Numbered from the stretch's first letter, positions 33,354-42,632 are shown. The stretch: DNA of 64,000 nucleotides from JAJDZL01 sp965220665 (GCA_965220665.1 CBDCQQ010000004.1:124001-188000); one strand, 5' to 3'. The notes: a model not told the origin generated them from the letters alone. Translations and numbers: made by a program.

Positions 33354-35045
33354 ATGAATCTATCCGAATTTTTATCAGCTCTTCCTGCTGAAACCCAAGA
33401 TGGCAAGGCTCGCAGCCAAGCCATTAACTCGGTTGAAGTTGAGATTTCCCCAACATCAATTGTTGGCTACACATCAGCAGGACGCGTACTGATTGTTGGC
33501 CCTGCAAAAGATATTGCTAAAGCTCAGACTAATCTGTCCGAATCAGGTGTAAGAAGTCATACGCTCACCACGAGTAAAAGATCAGATAGTGAAGACGAGT
33601 CGTTCGAATACCCGATCAATTTTTATGCAGAAAAGTACGAATTATCCGGTTACCTAGGCGCCTTTCAAGCGATTTCCATAACGGGTGAACGACGCATGAA
33701 TCTCGGCGTGTATGCGGGGCATGAATCCGGGCAGTTCGATATGGTGATGGAGTTTTCAGACAAACCATCCATTTCAGCTGAAATCTCACCACCAGGTTAC
33801 TATTGGATCGGCAGCGATACCGGCCGAAAATCTCAAATCAAGAGTGCGTTAAGTGAGATTCCCGAAATGATCGGGAGTTTTGACAAACCTAAGTTCTTCA
33901 ACTACGACCCCGAAATTTGCGCACACAGTCGTAGTGGCATCGTAGCCTGCACTCGATGTATCGATGCCTGTCCAACTGATGCTATTGTAGCTGCGACAGA
34001 CATGATTGAAGTGAACTCCCACCTATGTCAGGGTGGCGGGTCTTGTGCAGCCGCGTGTCCCACTGGTGCCATTACCTACGCTTATCCGCCATCAAACAAT
34101 CTCGAAGAAATTCTGAAGCAACTACTTCATTTTTACAGAGAGTCTGGAGGTACGAATCCAACACTTGTTTTTTACGACAAAGCAAATGGTACGCGATTGC
34201 TTGAGAGACACAGCAATCTCATGAAAGAGAACTTTTTACCTGTCGAAGTTGAAGAAGTCGGATCGCTGGGCTTAGACATTTGCCTGAGCGCATTGGCGTA
34301 TGGCGCTTCGAGTATTAAGGTGCTGATTACCAGTGAAACGCCCAATTCTATGCGGCGTGAGTTAGCCGAGCAGTTCGATATACTGCATATGCTTGTGCAA
34401 AGTCTCGGCCAGTCTGAGCCAGTGGTTGAACTTCTGGAAGAAGCTCTTTCTGTTGAACAGCTAAATTCAGACACCGCAGCACTGTTCCAGGTTCCGCCTG
34501 CATCATTTGCACCGGCAGGTATCAAACGAACCGACATTCGAACCGCGATTGAGCACTTGTACGATCACGCACCCCGGCAACCAAAGACCGCTGTCATCCC
34601 TTCACACTCACCGTTCGGCGAAATCAATGTTGATACGAATACCTGCACATTGTGCATGGGGTGTGTGTCAGTCTGCCCAGCATCAGCTTTGGAAGCAGGT
34701 GGAGATACACCTAAATTGAGCTTTATAGAGCACAATTGTGTTCAGTGTGGTCTGTGCGAAACTGCATGTCCAGAAAGCTCGATTTCACTAAATCCAAGAT
34801 ACCTGTTCAATACCGATGAGCGCATGCGATCTCGCATGCTGAATGAAGATGCTCCTTTTCATTGCATCATGTGCGGCAAACCATTTGCAACGAGTGCCAT
34901 GCTCAATACGATGAAAGAAAAGCTCAAAGGCCATTCAATGTTTGCAAAGAATGAGGATGCGATGAAACGCCTGGAAATGTGTGAGGACTGCCGTGTGAAA
35001 GATATGTTTGCGGCCGAGGGCGGATTCCCTCGCAATGAGCTCTAA
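33354..35045 (+). CDS. Polyferredoxin-type 4Fe-4S protein of formate dehydrogenase locus
   Basis: Cytoplasmic iron-sulfur protein of 563 residues. Two pairs of ferredoxin motifs are seen: CTRCIDACPTDAI with GGSCAAACPTGAI (about 200-245), and CTLCMGCVSVCPASAL with CVQCGLCETACPESSI (about 431-475). A C-terminal zinc- or cluster-like motif CIMCGKP...CEDCRV closes it. The protein belongs to the large ferredoxin gene typically placed between DUF3306 and the TorD-like gene in such loci. A role in electron supply during enzyme maturation is a guess; it is not the structural beta subunit, which is encoded further down. Confidence 0.85.
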   Translation: MNLSEFLSALPAETQDGKARSQAINSVEVEISPTSIVGYTSAGRVLIVGPAKDIAKAQTNLSESGVRSHTLTTSKRSDSEDESFEYPINFYAEKYELSGYLGAFQAISITGERRMNLGVYAGHESGQFDMVMEFSDKPSISAEISPPGYYWIGSDTGRKSQIKSALSEIPEMIGSFDKPKFFNYDPEICAHSRSGIVACTRCIDACPTDAIVAATDMIEVNSHLCQGGGSCAAACPTGAITYAYPPSNNLEEILKQLLHFYRESGGTNPTLVFYDKANGTRLLERHSNLMKENFLPVEVEEVGSLGLDICLSALAYGASSIKVLITSETPNSMRRELAEQFDILHMLVQSLGQSEPVVELLEEALSVEQLNSDTAALFQVPPASFAPAGIKRTDIRTAIEHLYDHAPRQPKTAVIPSHSPFGEINVDTNTCTLCMGCVSVCPASALEAGGDTPKLSFIEHNCVQCGLCETACPESSISLNPRYLFNTDERMRSRMLNEDAPFHCIMCGKPFATSAMLNTMKEKLKGHSMFAKNEDAMKRLEMCEDCRVKDMFAAEGGFPRNEL

Positions 35046-35258
35046 ACGATTGGGTTCTCTGCTACGGTTTGTTCAAGGTAAATCAGATTTTGACACTCGA
35101 TTCAATTGAGAAATTAATTTGGCTCATTCGCTTGAATTTTGCTATCAAGTTGATATAGAATTAAAACGAAGTATAAAAAGAATATATGGAACTGGAATTT
35201 AGCGAGGTACGCTTTCGCTAAAGTCTTTCGTATATTCAATATTGCAAAAGAAGGAAGC

Positions 35259-35870
35259 ATGAATTTACGAAGCGTTGAAACATCAACGGAAGAACTTCGT
35301 TTTAGGGCGAACAATTACTATCTGTTTTCCCTGCTTCTGTCTGCACCTCCAAATTCTGAAATTCTTCAACAAGTCGCACAGCTGGGCGTTCCCGAATCCC
35401 AAGCGATTAACCCGTTTCTGATCAGACTGAATGCTCTTGCCAGGGCGGCGAAAGAACACCCTGATATTGAAGCGCTTGATGATGAGTATCATGATTTATT
35501 TATAGGAGTTGGGCGTGGAGAGTTAGTCCCCTACGGCTCGTGGTACATTACGGGCATGCTGATGGACAAACCGCTTAGTCTGCTGCGACAGGATCTGAAA
35601 GCTCTTGGTATTGAACGCATAGAAAGCAGCAAGGAGCCTGAAGACCATATAGCCGCATTGATGGACATCATGGGTATCGTGATTGAATCTGGCGATGAGT
35701 TTCAGTTCAAGACGCAGCAAACTCTATTTTCCCGACACATCAAACCTTGGGCGAGGCGGTTTTTCAAAGATCTGACTCAAGCAAGGAAAGCAAACTTTTA
35801 TTCCAAAGTTGGAGAATTTGGTATTGAATTCATCAGCTTTGAAACCGAATACCTTGAGATGCCTGTTTAG
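35259..35870 (+). CDS. TorD-family molybdoenzyme chaperone
   Basis: Cytoplasmic chaperone that holds the Tat-exported catalytic subunit until cofactor is loaded. The all-helical 203-residue protein carries DDEYHDLFIGVGRGELVPYGSWYITG, the TorD signature around residues 70-96, and EPEDHIAALMDIM. AAGAAGGAAG precedes the ATG. About 210 bases separate it from the polyferredoxin gene, so an internal promoter is possible. It lies just before the alpha-subunit gene, its presumed client. Confidence 0.88.
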   Translation: MNLRSVETSTEELRFRANNYYLFSLLLSAPPNSEILQQVAQLGVPESQAINPFLIRLNALARAAKEHPDIEALDDEYHDLFIGVGRGELVPYGSWYITGMLMDKPLSLLRQDLKALGIERIESSKEPEDHIAALMDIMGIVIESGDEFQFKTQQTLFSRHIKPWARRFFKDLTQARKANFYSKVGEFGIEFISFETEYLEMPV

Positions 35871-35884
35871 GCGGGCATATTTGG

Positions 35885-35915
35885 GTATGTATGTGACGTC
35901 ACTTTATAAACATAC
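35885..35915. promoter_or_regulatory. Nested dyad upstream of the fdh structural genes
   Basis: A perfect 10-bp palindrome GTGACGTCAC at 35893-35902 lies inside a wider repeat GTATGT (35885-35890) / ACATAC (35910-35915), directly ahead of the small Tat protein gene. It could be an operator separating expression of structural from accessory genes. No known regulator is assigned. Confidence 0.45.
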
Positions 35916-35933
35916 GCAAGAGGAGAAGAGGCT

Positions 35934-36140
35934 ATGAAACGTAGCAACTTTGTCGACCGGGACTCCCGGCGTAATGCCCTCAAGGGTATGGCGGTGCTTG
36001 GCGGTGCCGCTGCTCTATCAACGACATCAACTTCGTCGGCTGATAGCGCACACCTTGAGACGCAAGAAAAAGCGCCTGTTAGTCTTGGTTATCATGAAAC
36101 CGACCACATCCGCGAGTACTATCGCCGGGCGCGGTTTTAG
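35934..36140 (+). CDS. Small twin-arginine signal protein of formate dehydrogenase region
   Basis: A 68-residue protein with a twin-arginine leader (RDSRRNALKGMAVLGGAAALS) followed by a short tail ending DHIREYYRRARF. Such short Tat-signal proteins (TIGR02811 type) are regularly encoded next to this formate dehydrogenase class. An assembly or stabilising role is supposed. GAGGAGAAGAGG precedes the ATG. The alpha-subunit gene starts 20 bases downstream. Confidence 0.85.
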   Translation: MKRSNFVDRDSRRNALKGMAVLGGAAALSTTSTSSADSAHLETQEKAPVSLGYHETDHIREYYRRARF

Positions 36141-36160
36141 GAATTGATAGGAGTACGACT

Positions 36161-39040
36161 ATGAAATTAGTTAGAAGTACCGATAGTGGAGCGTTGGCGG
36201 GCATTGCCTCGACCGGCGAAGCTATCGACCGCCGAACGTTCCTGAAGCGCTCCGGAGTTACGCTGGGGGCAGGTGTAGCGGCATCGATGTTTGCCCCTCA
36301 ATTGATGAAGAAAGCTCAGGCTGCAGCCGGCTTTTCACCAAAAGAGGGAATTCAGACAGAGATCCGTAAGAGCATCTGTACTCACTGTTCCGTAGGATGC
36401 GGTGTAGTAGCTGAGGTACAAAACGGTGTCTGGACCGGTCAAGAACCGGACTTTGATTCCCCGTTCAACCTTGGTGCACACTGCTCGAAAGGATCAACCG
36501 TCCGCGAGCATGGAATGGGAGAGAAGCGTCTGCGCTATCCAATGAAACTGGTCGCCGGAAAGTGGAAACGGCTCAGTTGGGATGATGCGATTGAAGAAAT
36601 CGGCAACCAACTGCTTGATATCCGTGAACAGTCCGGACCGGATTCAGTGTACTGGCTGGGTTCAGCCAAGCACAACAATGAGCAGGCGTATATGTTCCGC
36701 AAAATTGCAGCGATGTGGGGAACCAACAACGTTGACCATCAAGCGAGAATCTGTCATTCAACCACAGTTGCCGGTGTTGCCAACACATGGGGCTATGGCG
36801 CAATGACGAACTCCTATAACGATATGCACAAGTCGAAAGCGATGTTCTTTATCGGCAGCAATGCCGCTGAAGCCCATCCGGTTGCGATGCAGCATATCCT
36901 TAGGGCTAAAGAATTAGGGTCCAAGATGATTGTCTGCGATCCTCGTTTCACTCGAACTGCCGCACACGCAGATCACTTCGTCCGCTTCCGACCGGGAGCA
37001 GATGTTGCGCTGATCTGGGGCGTGCTTTGGCATATCTTTGAAAACGGCTGGGAAGATAAAGAATACATTCGCCAGCGTGTTTACGGGATGGACGAGATTC
37101 GTGCAGAAGTCGCCAAATGGACACCTGAAGAGGTCGAGAGAGTAACTGGCACACCGCCTGAAGTCGTCAAGCGGGCAGCCGAGATTATGAATGAAAACCG
37201 ACCAGGCACCATTGTTTGGTGTATGGGAGGAACTCAGCATACCATCGGCAACAACAATACACGCGCATACTGCGTGCTACAGTTGGCTCTTGGCAACATC
37301 GGTAAATCCGGTGGCGGTGCCAATATCTTCCGTGGACATGACAATGTCCAGGGTGCGACCGACTTAGGCGTCCTCTCTCACACCCTGCCAGGTTACTATG
37401 GTCTGTCCAACGGAGCATGGAAACACTGGTCTCGTGTGTGGGATCTGGATCCTGATTGGGTAAAAGGCCAGTTCGATGCTGCCGAAGTCGAAGGTGACAA
37501 CGGTAAGCCGATCCATCCTATGAACTACAAGGGCATTCCAGTGTCCCGCTGGATCGATGGAATTCTTGAAGACAAGAATAACATTGGTCAACGTGACAAT
37601 GTTCGTGCCATGATCTATATGGGTCATGCCGTGAACAGTCAGTCTCGCGGACCTGAAATGAAAAAAGCAATGGAAATGCTTGACCTGATGGTTATTGTGG
37701 ATCCACATCCAACTCATGCTGCGGTCATGAATGATCGTACAGACGGCATTTACCTGCTGCCAGCAGCGACACAGTTTGAGACCTATGGTTCGGTAACCGC
37801 ATCGAATCGCTCACTGCAGTGGCGCGATAAGGTCATTGAACCGGTTTGGGAGTCATTACCTGACCATACGATTCTGTACAAACTTGCGAAGAAGCTTGGC
37901 TTCCACCAAGAGTACACGAGGAATATCAAGGTCAACAATGACGAGCCACTGATCGAAGACATTACCCGTGAGATCAACGCTGGTATGTGGACGATTGGAT
38001 ATACCGGTCAAAGTCCTGAGCGCATTAAACTGCACATGGCGAACAAGGCAACTTTCAATACCACCACCCTGAAGGCCGAAGGCGGTCCAGCAGATGGTGA
38101 TTATTACGGTATGCCTTGGCCTGCCTGGGGAACTCCAGAAATGAAACACCCCGGCACACCGGTGCTGTACAACACCGAACTGCCTGTCGCAGAAGGTGGT
38201 CTTAACTTCCGTGCCCGATTTGGCGTCGAACGCGATGGAGTCAACCTCCTTGCCGAAGATTCCTATCCAGTTGGTGCTGAAATTCAGGATGGTCACCCAG
38301 AATTTACCGACAAACTGCTCAAGCAGCTTGGTTGGTGGTCTGACCTGACTCCTGAGGAACAAGCAGCAGCCGAGGGCAAGAACTGGAAGACTGACCTGTC
38401 AGGTGGTATCCAGCGGGTTGCAATCATGCATGGTTGTGCACCGTTCGGAAACGCAAAGGCACGGTCGGTGGTTTGGACCTTCCCGGATCCGGTTCCGATT
38501 CATCGTGAACCGTTGTACACTCCGGACCGGTCACTTGCAGAAGCCTATCCAACCTATCCGGACCGCAAACGGTTCTATCGTTTGCCGACCCGTTATGCTT
38601 CGATCCAGGCCGACGATTACTCAGGAGAATATCCGCTGATTCTTACCAGCGGACGTCTTGTTGAGTACGAAGGCGGCGGTGAGGAACAAAGGTCGAATCC
38701 GTGGCTGGCTGAGCTTCAGCAGGACATGTTCGTTGAAATCAATCCGGTTGATGCGAATAACAACTCAGTACGTGATGGTCAAATGGTCTGGATTTCTACT
38801 CCGGAAGGAGCCAGAATTCTGGTCAAAGCGATGGTCACGAAACGTGTGGATGCAGGAACTGTGTTTACTCCGTTCCACTTTGGTGGATGGTTCCAAGGTA
38901 AGGATCTAGTCGATAAATATCCGGCTGGTACTGCACCATATGTCAGAGGTGAAGCCTGTAACACAGCTTTCACCTATGGGTACGATTCAGTAACACAAAT
39001 GCAGGAGACGAAAGTAACTCTCTGCAAACTCAGCACCTAA
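36161..39040 (+). CDS. fdhA: Formate dehydrogenase, alpha (catalytic molybdo/tungsto) subunit
   Basis: Oxidises formate to CO2 in the periplasm. The 959 residues begin with a Tat signal (DRRTFLKRSGVTLGAGVAASM, about 24-44). The [4Fe-4S] site follows: CTHCSVGCGVVAEVQNG with a fourth Cys in GAHCSKG. The cofactor-ligand position reads VDHQARICHSTT, that is Cys198 (codon TGT), where E. coli FdnG uses selenocysteine; no SECIS is therefore needed. The molybdopterin-guanine-dinucleotide domains extend to the C-terminus, with LILTSGRLVEYEGGG. Operon context with cytochrome b makes it the quinone-linked type. Confidence 0.95.
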   Translation: MKLVRSTDSGALAGIASTGEAIDRRTFLKRSGVTLGAGVAASMFAPQLMKKAQAAAGFSPKEGIQTEIRKSICTHCSVGCGVVAEVQNGVWTGQEPDFDSPFNLGAHCSKGSTVREHGMGEKRLRYPMKLVAGKWKRLSWDDAIEEIGNQLLDIREQSGPDSVYWLGSAKHNNEQAYMFRKIAAMWGTNNVDHQARICHSTTVAGVANTWGYGAMTNSYNDMHKSKAMFFIGSNAAEAHPVAMQHILRAKELGSKMIVCDPRFTRTAAHADHFVRFRPGADVALIWGVLWHIFENGWEDKEYIRQRVYGMDEIRAEVAKWTPEEVERVTGTPPEVVKRAAEIMNENRPGTIVWCMGGTQHTIGNNNTRAYCVLQLALGNIGKSGGGANIFRGHDNVQGATDLGVLSHTLPGYYGLSNGAWKHWSRVWDLDPDWVKGQFDAAEVEGDNGKPIHPMNYKGIPVSRWIDGILEDKNNIGQRDNVRAMIYMGHAVNSQSRGPEMKKAMEMLDLMVIVDPHPTHAAVMNDRTDGIYLLPAATQFETYGSVTASNRSLQWRDKVIEPVWESLPDHTILYKLAKKLGFHQEYTRNIKVNNDEPLIEDITREINAGMWTIGYTGQSPERIKLHMANKATFNTTTLKAEGGPADGDYYGMPWPAWGTPEMKHPGTPVLYNTELPVAEGGLNFRARFGVERDGVNLLAEDSYPVGAEIQDGHPEFTDKLLKQLGWWSDLTPEEQAAAEGKNWKTDLSGGIQRVAIMHGCAPFGNAKARSVVWTFPDPVPIHREPLYTPDRSLAEAYPTYPDRKRFYRLPTRYASIQADDYSGEYPLILTSGRLVEYEGGGEEQRSNPWLAELQQDMFVEINPVDANNNSVRDGQMVWISTPEGARILVKAMVTKRVDAGTVFTPFHFGGWFQGKDLVDKYPAGTAPYVRGEACNTAFTYGYDSVTQMQETKVTLCKLST

Positions 39041-39057
39041 GAAAGGAGGTCTGAATT

Positions 39058-39645
39058 ATGGCTAGAATGAAATTTCTGTGCGACGCAGAGCGATGCATCG
39101 AATGCAACTCTTGTGTTACTGCATGCAAGAATGAAAATGAAGTTCCATGGGGTGTCAATCGTCGACGCGTTGTCGTGTTAGGCGATGGTGAGCCTGGTGA
39201 AAAGTCAATTTCAGTCGCATGTATGCACTGTACCGATGCTCCTTGTGCTGCGGTTTGCCCAGTCGATTGTTTCTATACAACCGACGACGGCATTGTCCTG
39301 CACGACAAGGACCTGTGCATTGGCTGTGGCTACTGCTTTTATGCGTGCCCGTTTGGCGCACCGCAGTACCCGCAACAGCAGGCGTTTGGAGTACGCGGAA
39401 AGATGGACAAATGCACATTCTGTGCAGGTGGTCCGTTGGCTGACAATTCGGATGCAGAATACACCAAATATGGTCGTAACCGCATCTCCGAAGGTAAGCT
39501 TCCGCTCTGCGCTGAAATGTGTGCCACCAAGGCACTCATTGCAGGTGATGGTGACACGATCGCCGATATCTACCGCGAGCGCATACTGCAAAGAGGAACC
39601 CGACCTCAGACATGGGGATGGGAAACGGCTTATCCTACTGGATAA
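39058..39645 (+). CDS. fdhB: Formate dehydrogenase, beta (iron-sulfur) subunit
   Basis: Electron-transfer subunit of 195 residues with four ferredoxin-type clusters: CIECNSCVTACKNEN, CMHCTDAPCAAVCPVD, CIGCGYCFYACPFGAP and CTFC...CAEMC. This is the HybA/FdnH-like pattern. AGGAGGT before the ATG is a near-perfect ribosome-binding site. The Tat signal of the alpha subunit would carry the pair across the membrane. The C-terminal membrane helix seen in E. coli FdnH is not present, so contact with the gamma subunit must be different. A strong hairpin follows the stop. Confidence 0.94.
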   Translation: MARMKFLCDAERCIECNSCVTACKNENEVPWGVNRRRVVVLGDGEPGEKSISVACMHCTDAPCAAVCPVDCFYTTDDGIVLHDKDLCIGCGYCFYACPFGAPQYPQQQAFGVRGKMDKCTFCAGGPLADNSDAEYTKYGRNRISEGKLPLCAEMCATKALIAGDGDTIADIYRERILQRGTRPQTWGWETAYPTG

Positions 39646-39660
39646 ACTGAAACAGTCAAA

Positions 39661-39687
39661 AGGGGGAGGTATACCCTCCCCCTTATT
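39661..39687 (+). terminator. GC-rich hairpin after the beta subunit gene
   Basis: GGGGGAGG (39662-39669) and CCTCCCCC (39675-39682) with a 5-base loop, flanked by A-rich and TTATT sequence, so a stem of nine to ten pairs. It lies 16 bases after fdhB, inside the locus: the lipoprotein and gamma-subunit genes come after it. It may be a partial terminator or an mRNA-stabilising hairpin. The downstream T-run is short and interrupted. Confidence 0.65.
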
Positions 39688-39745
39688 GACTCCAAATATG
39701 CTAAAACCAAATTATCAGGTATAAATCAACAAATCAATCGGAGCA

Positions 39746-39943
39746 ATGAAGGACATGCATCGAAAGCTCTTAGTAATCATTCTTATTGTTTTCGGCTCAT
39801 TAGCACTCAGTGGATGCCTGGAAGACTTTCAAGTCACACTACATGAACCAGGAGTCTACATGGGCCCCGAAGATCAATTGTTGGGAACTTCGCAGTCCAG
39901 TGCTCTTGCAGAAAGACTGGCCACTGGCCAGATGGACCGATAG
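39746..39943 (+). CDS. Small lipoprotein of formate dehydrogenase locus
   Basis: A 65-residue protein. The signal peptide ends in a lipobox, SLALSGC, giving lipid-modified Cys near residue 24. After it come EDFQVTLHEPGVYMGPEDQLL and a tail ending TGQMDR. Similar HEPGVYKG-type peptides are, from memory, encoded next to formate dehydrogenase gamma subunits; this needs a search. The position between beta and gamma subunit genes suggests an accessory membrane component. Confidence 0.7.
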   Translation: MKDMHRKLLVIILIVFGSLALSGCLEDFQVTLHEPGVYMGPEDQLLGTSQSSALAERLATGQMDR

Positions 39944-40070
39944 CTAGACGGTTGAACGGCTCTGTGTTCGCTGTGATAACTGACCGAAAATTGAAATACA
40001 AACAAATCGACACTCTACTTAATGCGTAAAGCGCTGTAAGTGTAACGAATAAGGAAAGGAGTTAACATCA

Positions 40071-41165
40071 ATGGCCACACACAAATTGACTACTGGCAGA
40101 GTGCGCTCCAAACGGGTGCGGCAAATGACACTAACCTTGGCGCTTGTCCTGGTGTGTGCGATGGTTCTGCCACTGACGGGATACTTGTTTCCTGAAACGC
40201 AGAGTGTAACTGCGCAGGCACAACAGGCAACAGGTGACGCAAACCAACGGTCTGAATTTTGGCGTGTTGTTCGGGAAGGCGGTGCTGGTTATAGTTCTGT
40301 AGTCAGTTCGGTAGCTAATCCTGAAACGAACACTCTTTACAACATAACTGGTCAGAACTGGCGTCAAATACGAAACGGTTTGATTGCAAACTATGGCGGC
40401 TGGTTTTTGTTCGCCGTTGTGATTGCAATCGTTTTGTTTTTTGCGCTGCGAGGTCGCATTGATCTGACAGAACCGGAATCCGGTGAACGAGTTCAGCGAT
40501 GGGGATTTTGGGAACGCTCGCTGCATTGGTATACAGCTACACTATTTATTACATTGACAGTAACTGGACTCAGTTTGCTGTTTGGAAGAGCCCTACTGAT
40601 TCCATTACTTGGACCTGAAGGATTTTCTTTCTGGGCGGGACTGTCAATTAACATTCACAACACCCTCGGCCCATTTTTCGTGGTGGGTCCGATCCTCATG
40701 TTTATTTTCTGGGTTCGTCATAACCTTCCCACAGCGGTTGATGTCGCGTGGTTCTTTAAAGGTGGCGGAATTATCGGAAAGGCACATCCGAGTGCAGGTA
40801 AATTAAACGGCGGTGAAAAAGTTTGGTTCTGGATTGTCATATTGCTTGGAGTTGGTGCTGTCAGTTTTTCAGGCTTCGCGCTAATTGGATGGGTTCAGGA
40901 GTATTTCGGAGTCGAGTTCACTCGTACCTACGCCCAATACATGCATATCTTGCACTCAGTCTCAGCACTTCTTTGGATCGCTGTTTTCTTTGGGCACGTG
41001 TACATCGGAACAATCGGTTCTGAAGGTTCCCTTGATGCAATGACCAGAGGACACGTTAGTAAGGAGTGGGCGAAGCAACACCATGATTTGTGGTATGACG
41101 AAGTTAAAGATGCTGAAAGTTCTACATCAACTGCGAGCTCAAGCGAAACGGAATCTACTGCCTGA
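40071..41165 (+). CDS. fdhC: Formate dehydrogenase, gamma (cytochrome b) subunit
   Basis: Membrane anchor that passes electrons to quinone. The 364 residues show an N-terminal hydrophobic segment (about 17-37), a periplasmic stretch to about 115, then four to five membrane helices of the FdnI/cytochrome b556 type. His residues in RSLHWYTATLF, NIHNTLGP and HILHSVSALLWIAVFFGHVY are the expected heme ligands. The tail is Ser/Thr/Glu-rich. AAGGAAAGGAG precedes the ATG. A rho-independent terminator follows. Confidence 0.93.
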   Translation: MATHKLTTGRVRSKRVRQMTLTLALVLVCAMVLPLTGYLFPETQSVTAQAQQATGDANQRSEFWRVVREGGAGYSSVVSSVANPETNTLYNITGQNWRQIRNGLIANYGGWFLFAVVIAIVLFFALRGRIDLTEPESGERVQRWGFWERSLHWYTATLFITLTVTGLSLLFGRALLIPLLGPEGFSFWAGLSINIHNTLGPFFVVGPILMFIFWVRHNLPTAVDVAWFFKGGGIIGKAHPSAGKLNGGEKVWFWIVILLGVGAVSFSGFALIGWVQEYFGVEFTRTYAQYMHILHSVSALLWIAVFFGHVYIGTIGSEGSLDAMTRGHVSKEWAKQHHDLWYDEVKDAESSTSTASSSETESTA

Positions 41166-41189
41166 TTATTAGACAAGAATTCCAAAGAT

Positions 41190-41232
41190 AAAAGCGCATC
41201 TTGAGTTCGTTGCTCTAGGTGCGCTTTTTTCT
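41190..41232 (+). terminator. Rho-independent terminator of the fdh operon
   Basis: AAAAGCGCA (41190-41198) pairs with TGCGCTTTT (41220-41228), and inner GAG/CTC pairs extend the stem; the 3' arm runs into TTTTTTCTT. Position 25 bases after the gamma-subunit stop. The next gene begins 25 bases later, so it probably has its own promoter or depends on read-through. Confidence 0.85.
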
Positions 41233-41256
41233 TGCCTAGAAACTAAAATTCAATAA

Positions 41257-41844
41257 ATGAAAAGGTTTCCTGAATTTGTAAGAAGCAGTATGGATTACAC
41301 CGGTTCAAGTGTGACCTGTCTGCCCGTGAGTTTTGATGCTGGCAATTGGGAAACTGCAATATTTTTTCAGGTTGGCGGCGGTGAATCGAAATTGGACCGA
41401 CGTAATCTGACACGTCTTGGTGATGGTGTCGTACCTGTGGCGATTGAATCCGATGTTATCAAACATGAAAGTGCATCTGTCGTCGTTATTCGACTCGAGG
41501 TCTACACCCGAGGTGATGAAAACCCACTCAGCGGTGAAGTACTACTTACACCGGGTGAAACAGAATCACATTTTGAAACACTTAAACTTTTGTCTTCTCA
41601 ACCACGAATTCGCTGGTATTTTGCGGACGCGGCGTACTGGGTCATTCACAGCCAGCAAAATCAGCTAGGCCTAATGGAGCATGAGGCTTTTAAGGATGTG
41701 CTGGATCAAGCGACACAGCACGATGCCTTGATTCGTTTGACTGGAAAATACGATATTCAGAAAGCTCTCACTGAGGTTGTATCGCATTATGAATTCCGAG
41801 AGACTGGTTGGAGTCGTTCAGTGTCATCATCTGAAGTCCATTGA
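41257..41844 (+). CDS. Uncharacterised protein downstream of formate dehydrogenase
   Basis: A 195-residue soluble protein, no signal peptide or membrane segment. I do not recognise the family. Features: an N-terminal FPEFVRSSMDYTGSSVTCLPV region, a central EVLLTPGETESHFETLKLLSSQPRIRWYFADAAYWVI in strand-helix alternation, and the C-terminal DALIRLTGKYDIQKALTEVVSHYEF. No catalytic motif stands out. It abuts the ankyrin gene (stop directly followed by GTGATG). No obvious ribosome-binding site precedes the ATG. The two neighbours that follow are exported, this one is not. Confidence 0.7.
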   Translation: MKRFPEFVRSSMDYTGSSVTCLPVSFDAGNWETAIFFQVGGGESKLDRRNLTRLGDGVVPVAIESDVIKHESASVVVIRLEVYTRGDENPLSGEVLLTPGETESHFETLKLLSSQPRIRWYFADAAYWVIHSQQNQLGLMEHEAFKDVLDQATQHDALIRLTGKYDIQKALTEVVSHYEFRETGWSRSVSSSEVH

Positions 41845-42612
41845 GTGATGATTTCAATGGCGTGTCATAAGAAAATCTTGGTGGTAATCGCCGGTCTATC
41901 GCTAACATTGATCGGTAATTCAATCAAAGTACCACTGGCGGAAGCAGACAGTTTTTATGAAGCGATGAAGCGTGAAGACATTGCCGCGATGAGCCGATTT
42001 GTAGATCAGCTTCAGGACCCAAATATCCGCCTTGACGACGGTCGTACAGCACTGATGCTCGCTGCCAAACTCAGTTCTCGCGAAGTAGTAAAAAAGCTCC
42101 TTAATGCGGGAGCTGAAATCAATAATAGAAATCTGAATGGTGGAACAGCATTGATGTATTCCGCAATTCGAGGTGATCCGGAAACGCTGATGATATTGTT
42201 GGAGAACGGGGCTGAAGTCAATGTAGGCGCTAAGTTCGGATGGACTGCGCTCATGGTTGCGGCAGCCAAAGGGCACGCTGAAATTACATCAATATTACTT
42301 GATCATGGCGCAGAGGTAAACATTCGGGATATTTATCATTGGACACCACTCATGCGCGCATCATTTTCCGGACATGAGCAGGCGGTTGCAGTACTGCTTA
42401 GTGATGCAAAAATAGATGTAAATGCTCAAGATGATAACGGTGCTACAGCGATGCATCATGCGGCAACCAATGGTTACACTGGAATAGTTGAGTTATTGCT
42501 GGAGCACAATGCTTCATCTTCAATAAGAGATCGATTTGAACTGGATCCACGCGGCCGTGCAATTGTAAACAACCACACTTCAATTGTGAGCTTACTCGAC
42601 AGTCAATCTTGA
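41845..42612 (+). CDS. Exported ankyrin-repeat protein
   Basis: A 255-residue protein with an N-terminal signal peptide (KKILVVIAGLSLTLIGNSI, about 7-25) and five to six ankyrin repeats from about residue 38: DGRTALMLAAKLSSREVVKKLL, GGTALMYSAIRGDPETLMILLE, GWTALMVAAAKGHAEITSILLD, HWTPLMRASFSGHEQAVAVLL and GATAMHHAATNGYTGIVELLL. Ankyrin stacks bind proteins, so it may be a periplasmic partner of the next gene's product, 20 bases downstream. The start is GTG at 41845 or ATG at 41848. Confidence 0.85.
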   Translation: MMISMACHKKILVVIAGLSLTLIGNSIKVPLAEADSFYEAMKREDIAAMSRFVDQLQDPNIRLDDGRTALMLAAKLSSREVVKKLLNAGAEINNRNLNGGTALMYSAIRGDPETLMILLENGAEVNVGAKFGWTALMVAAAKGHAEITSILLDHGAEVNIRDIYHWTPLMRASFSGHEQAVAVLLSDAKIDVNAQDDNGATAMHHAATNGYTGIVELLLEHNASSSIRDRFELDPRGRAIVNNHTSIVSLLDSQS

Positions 42613-42632
42613 GTTCGTTACCGTAATTTGGC

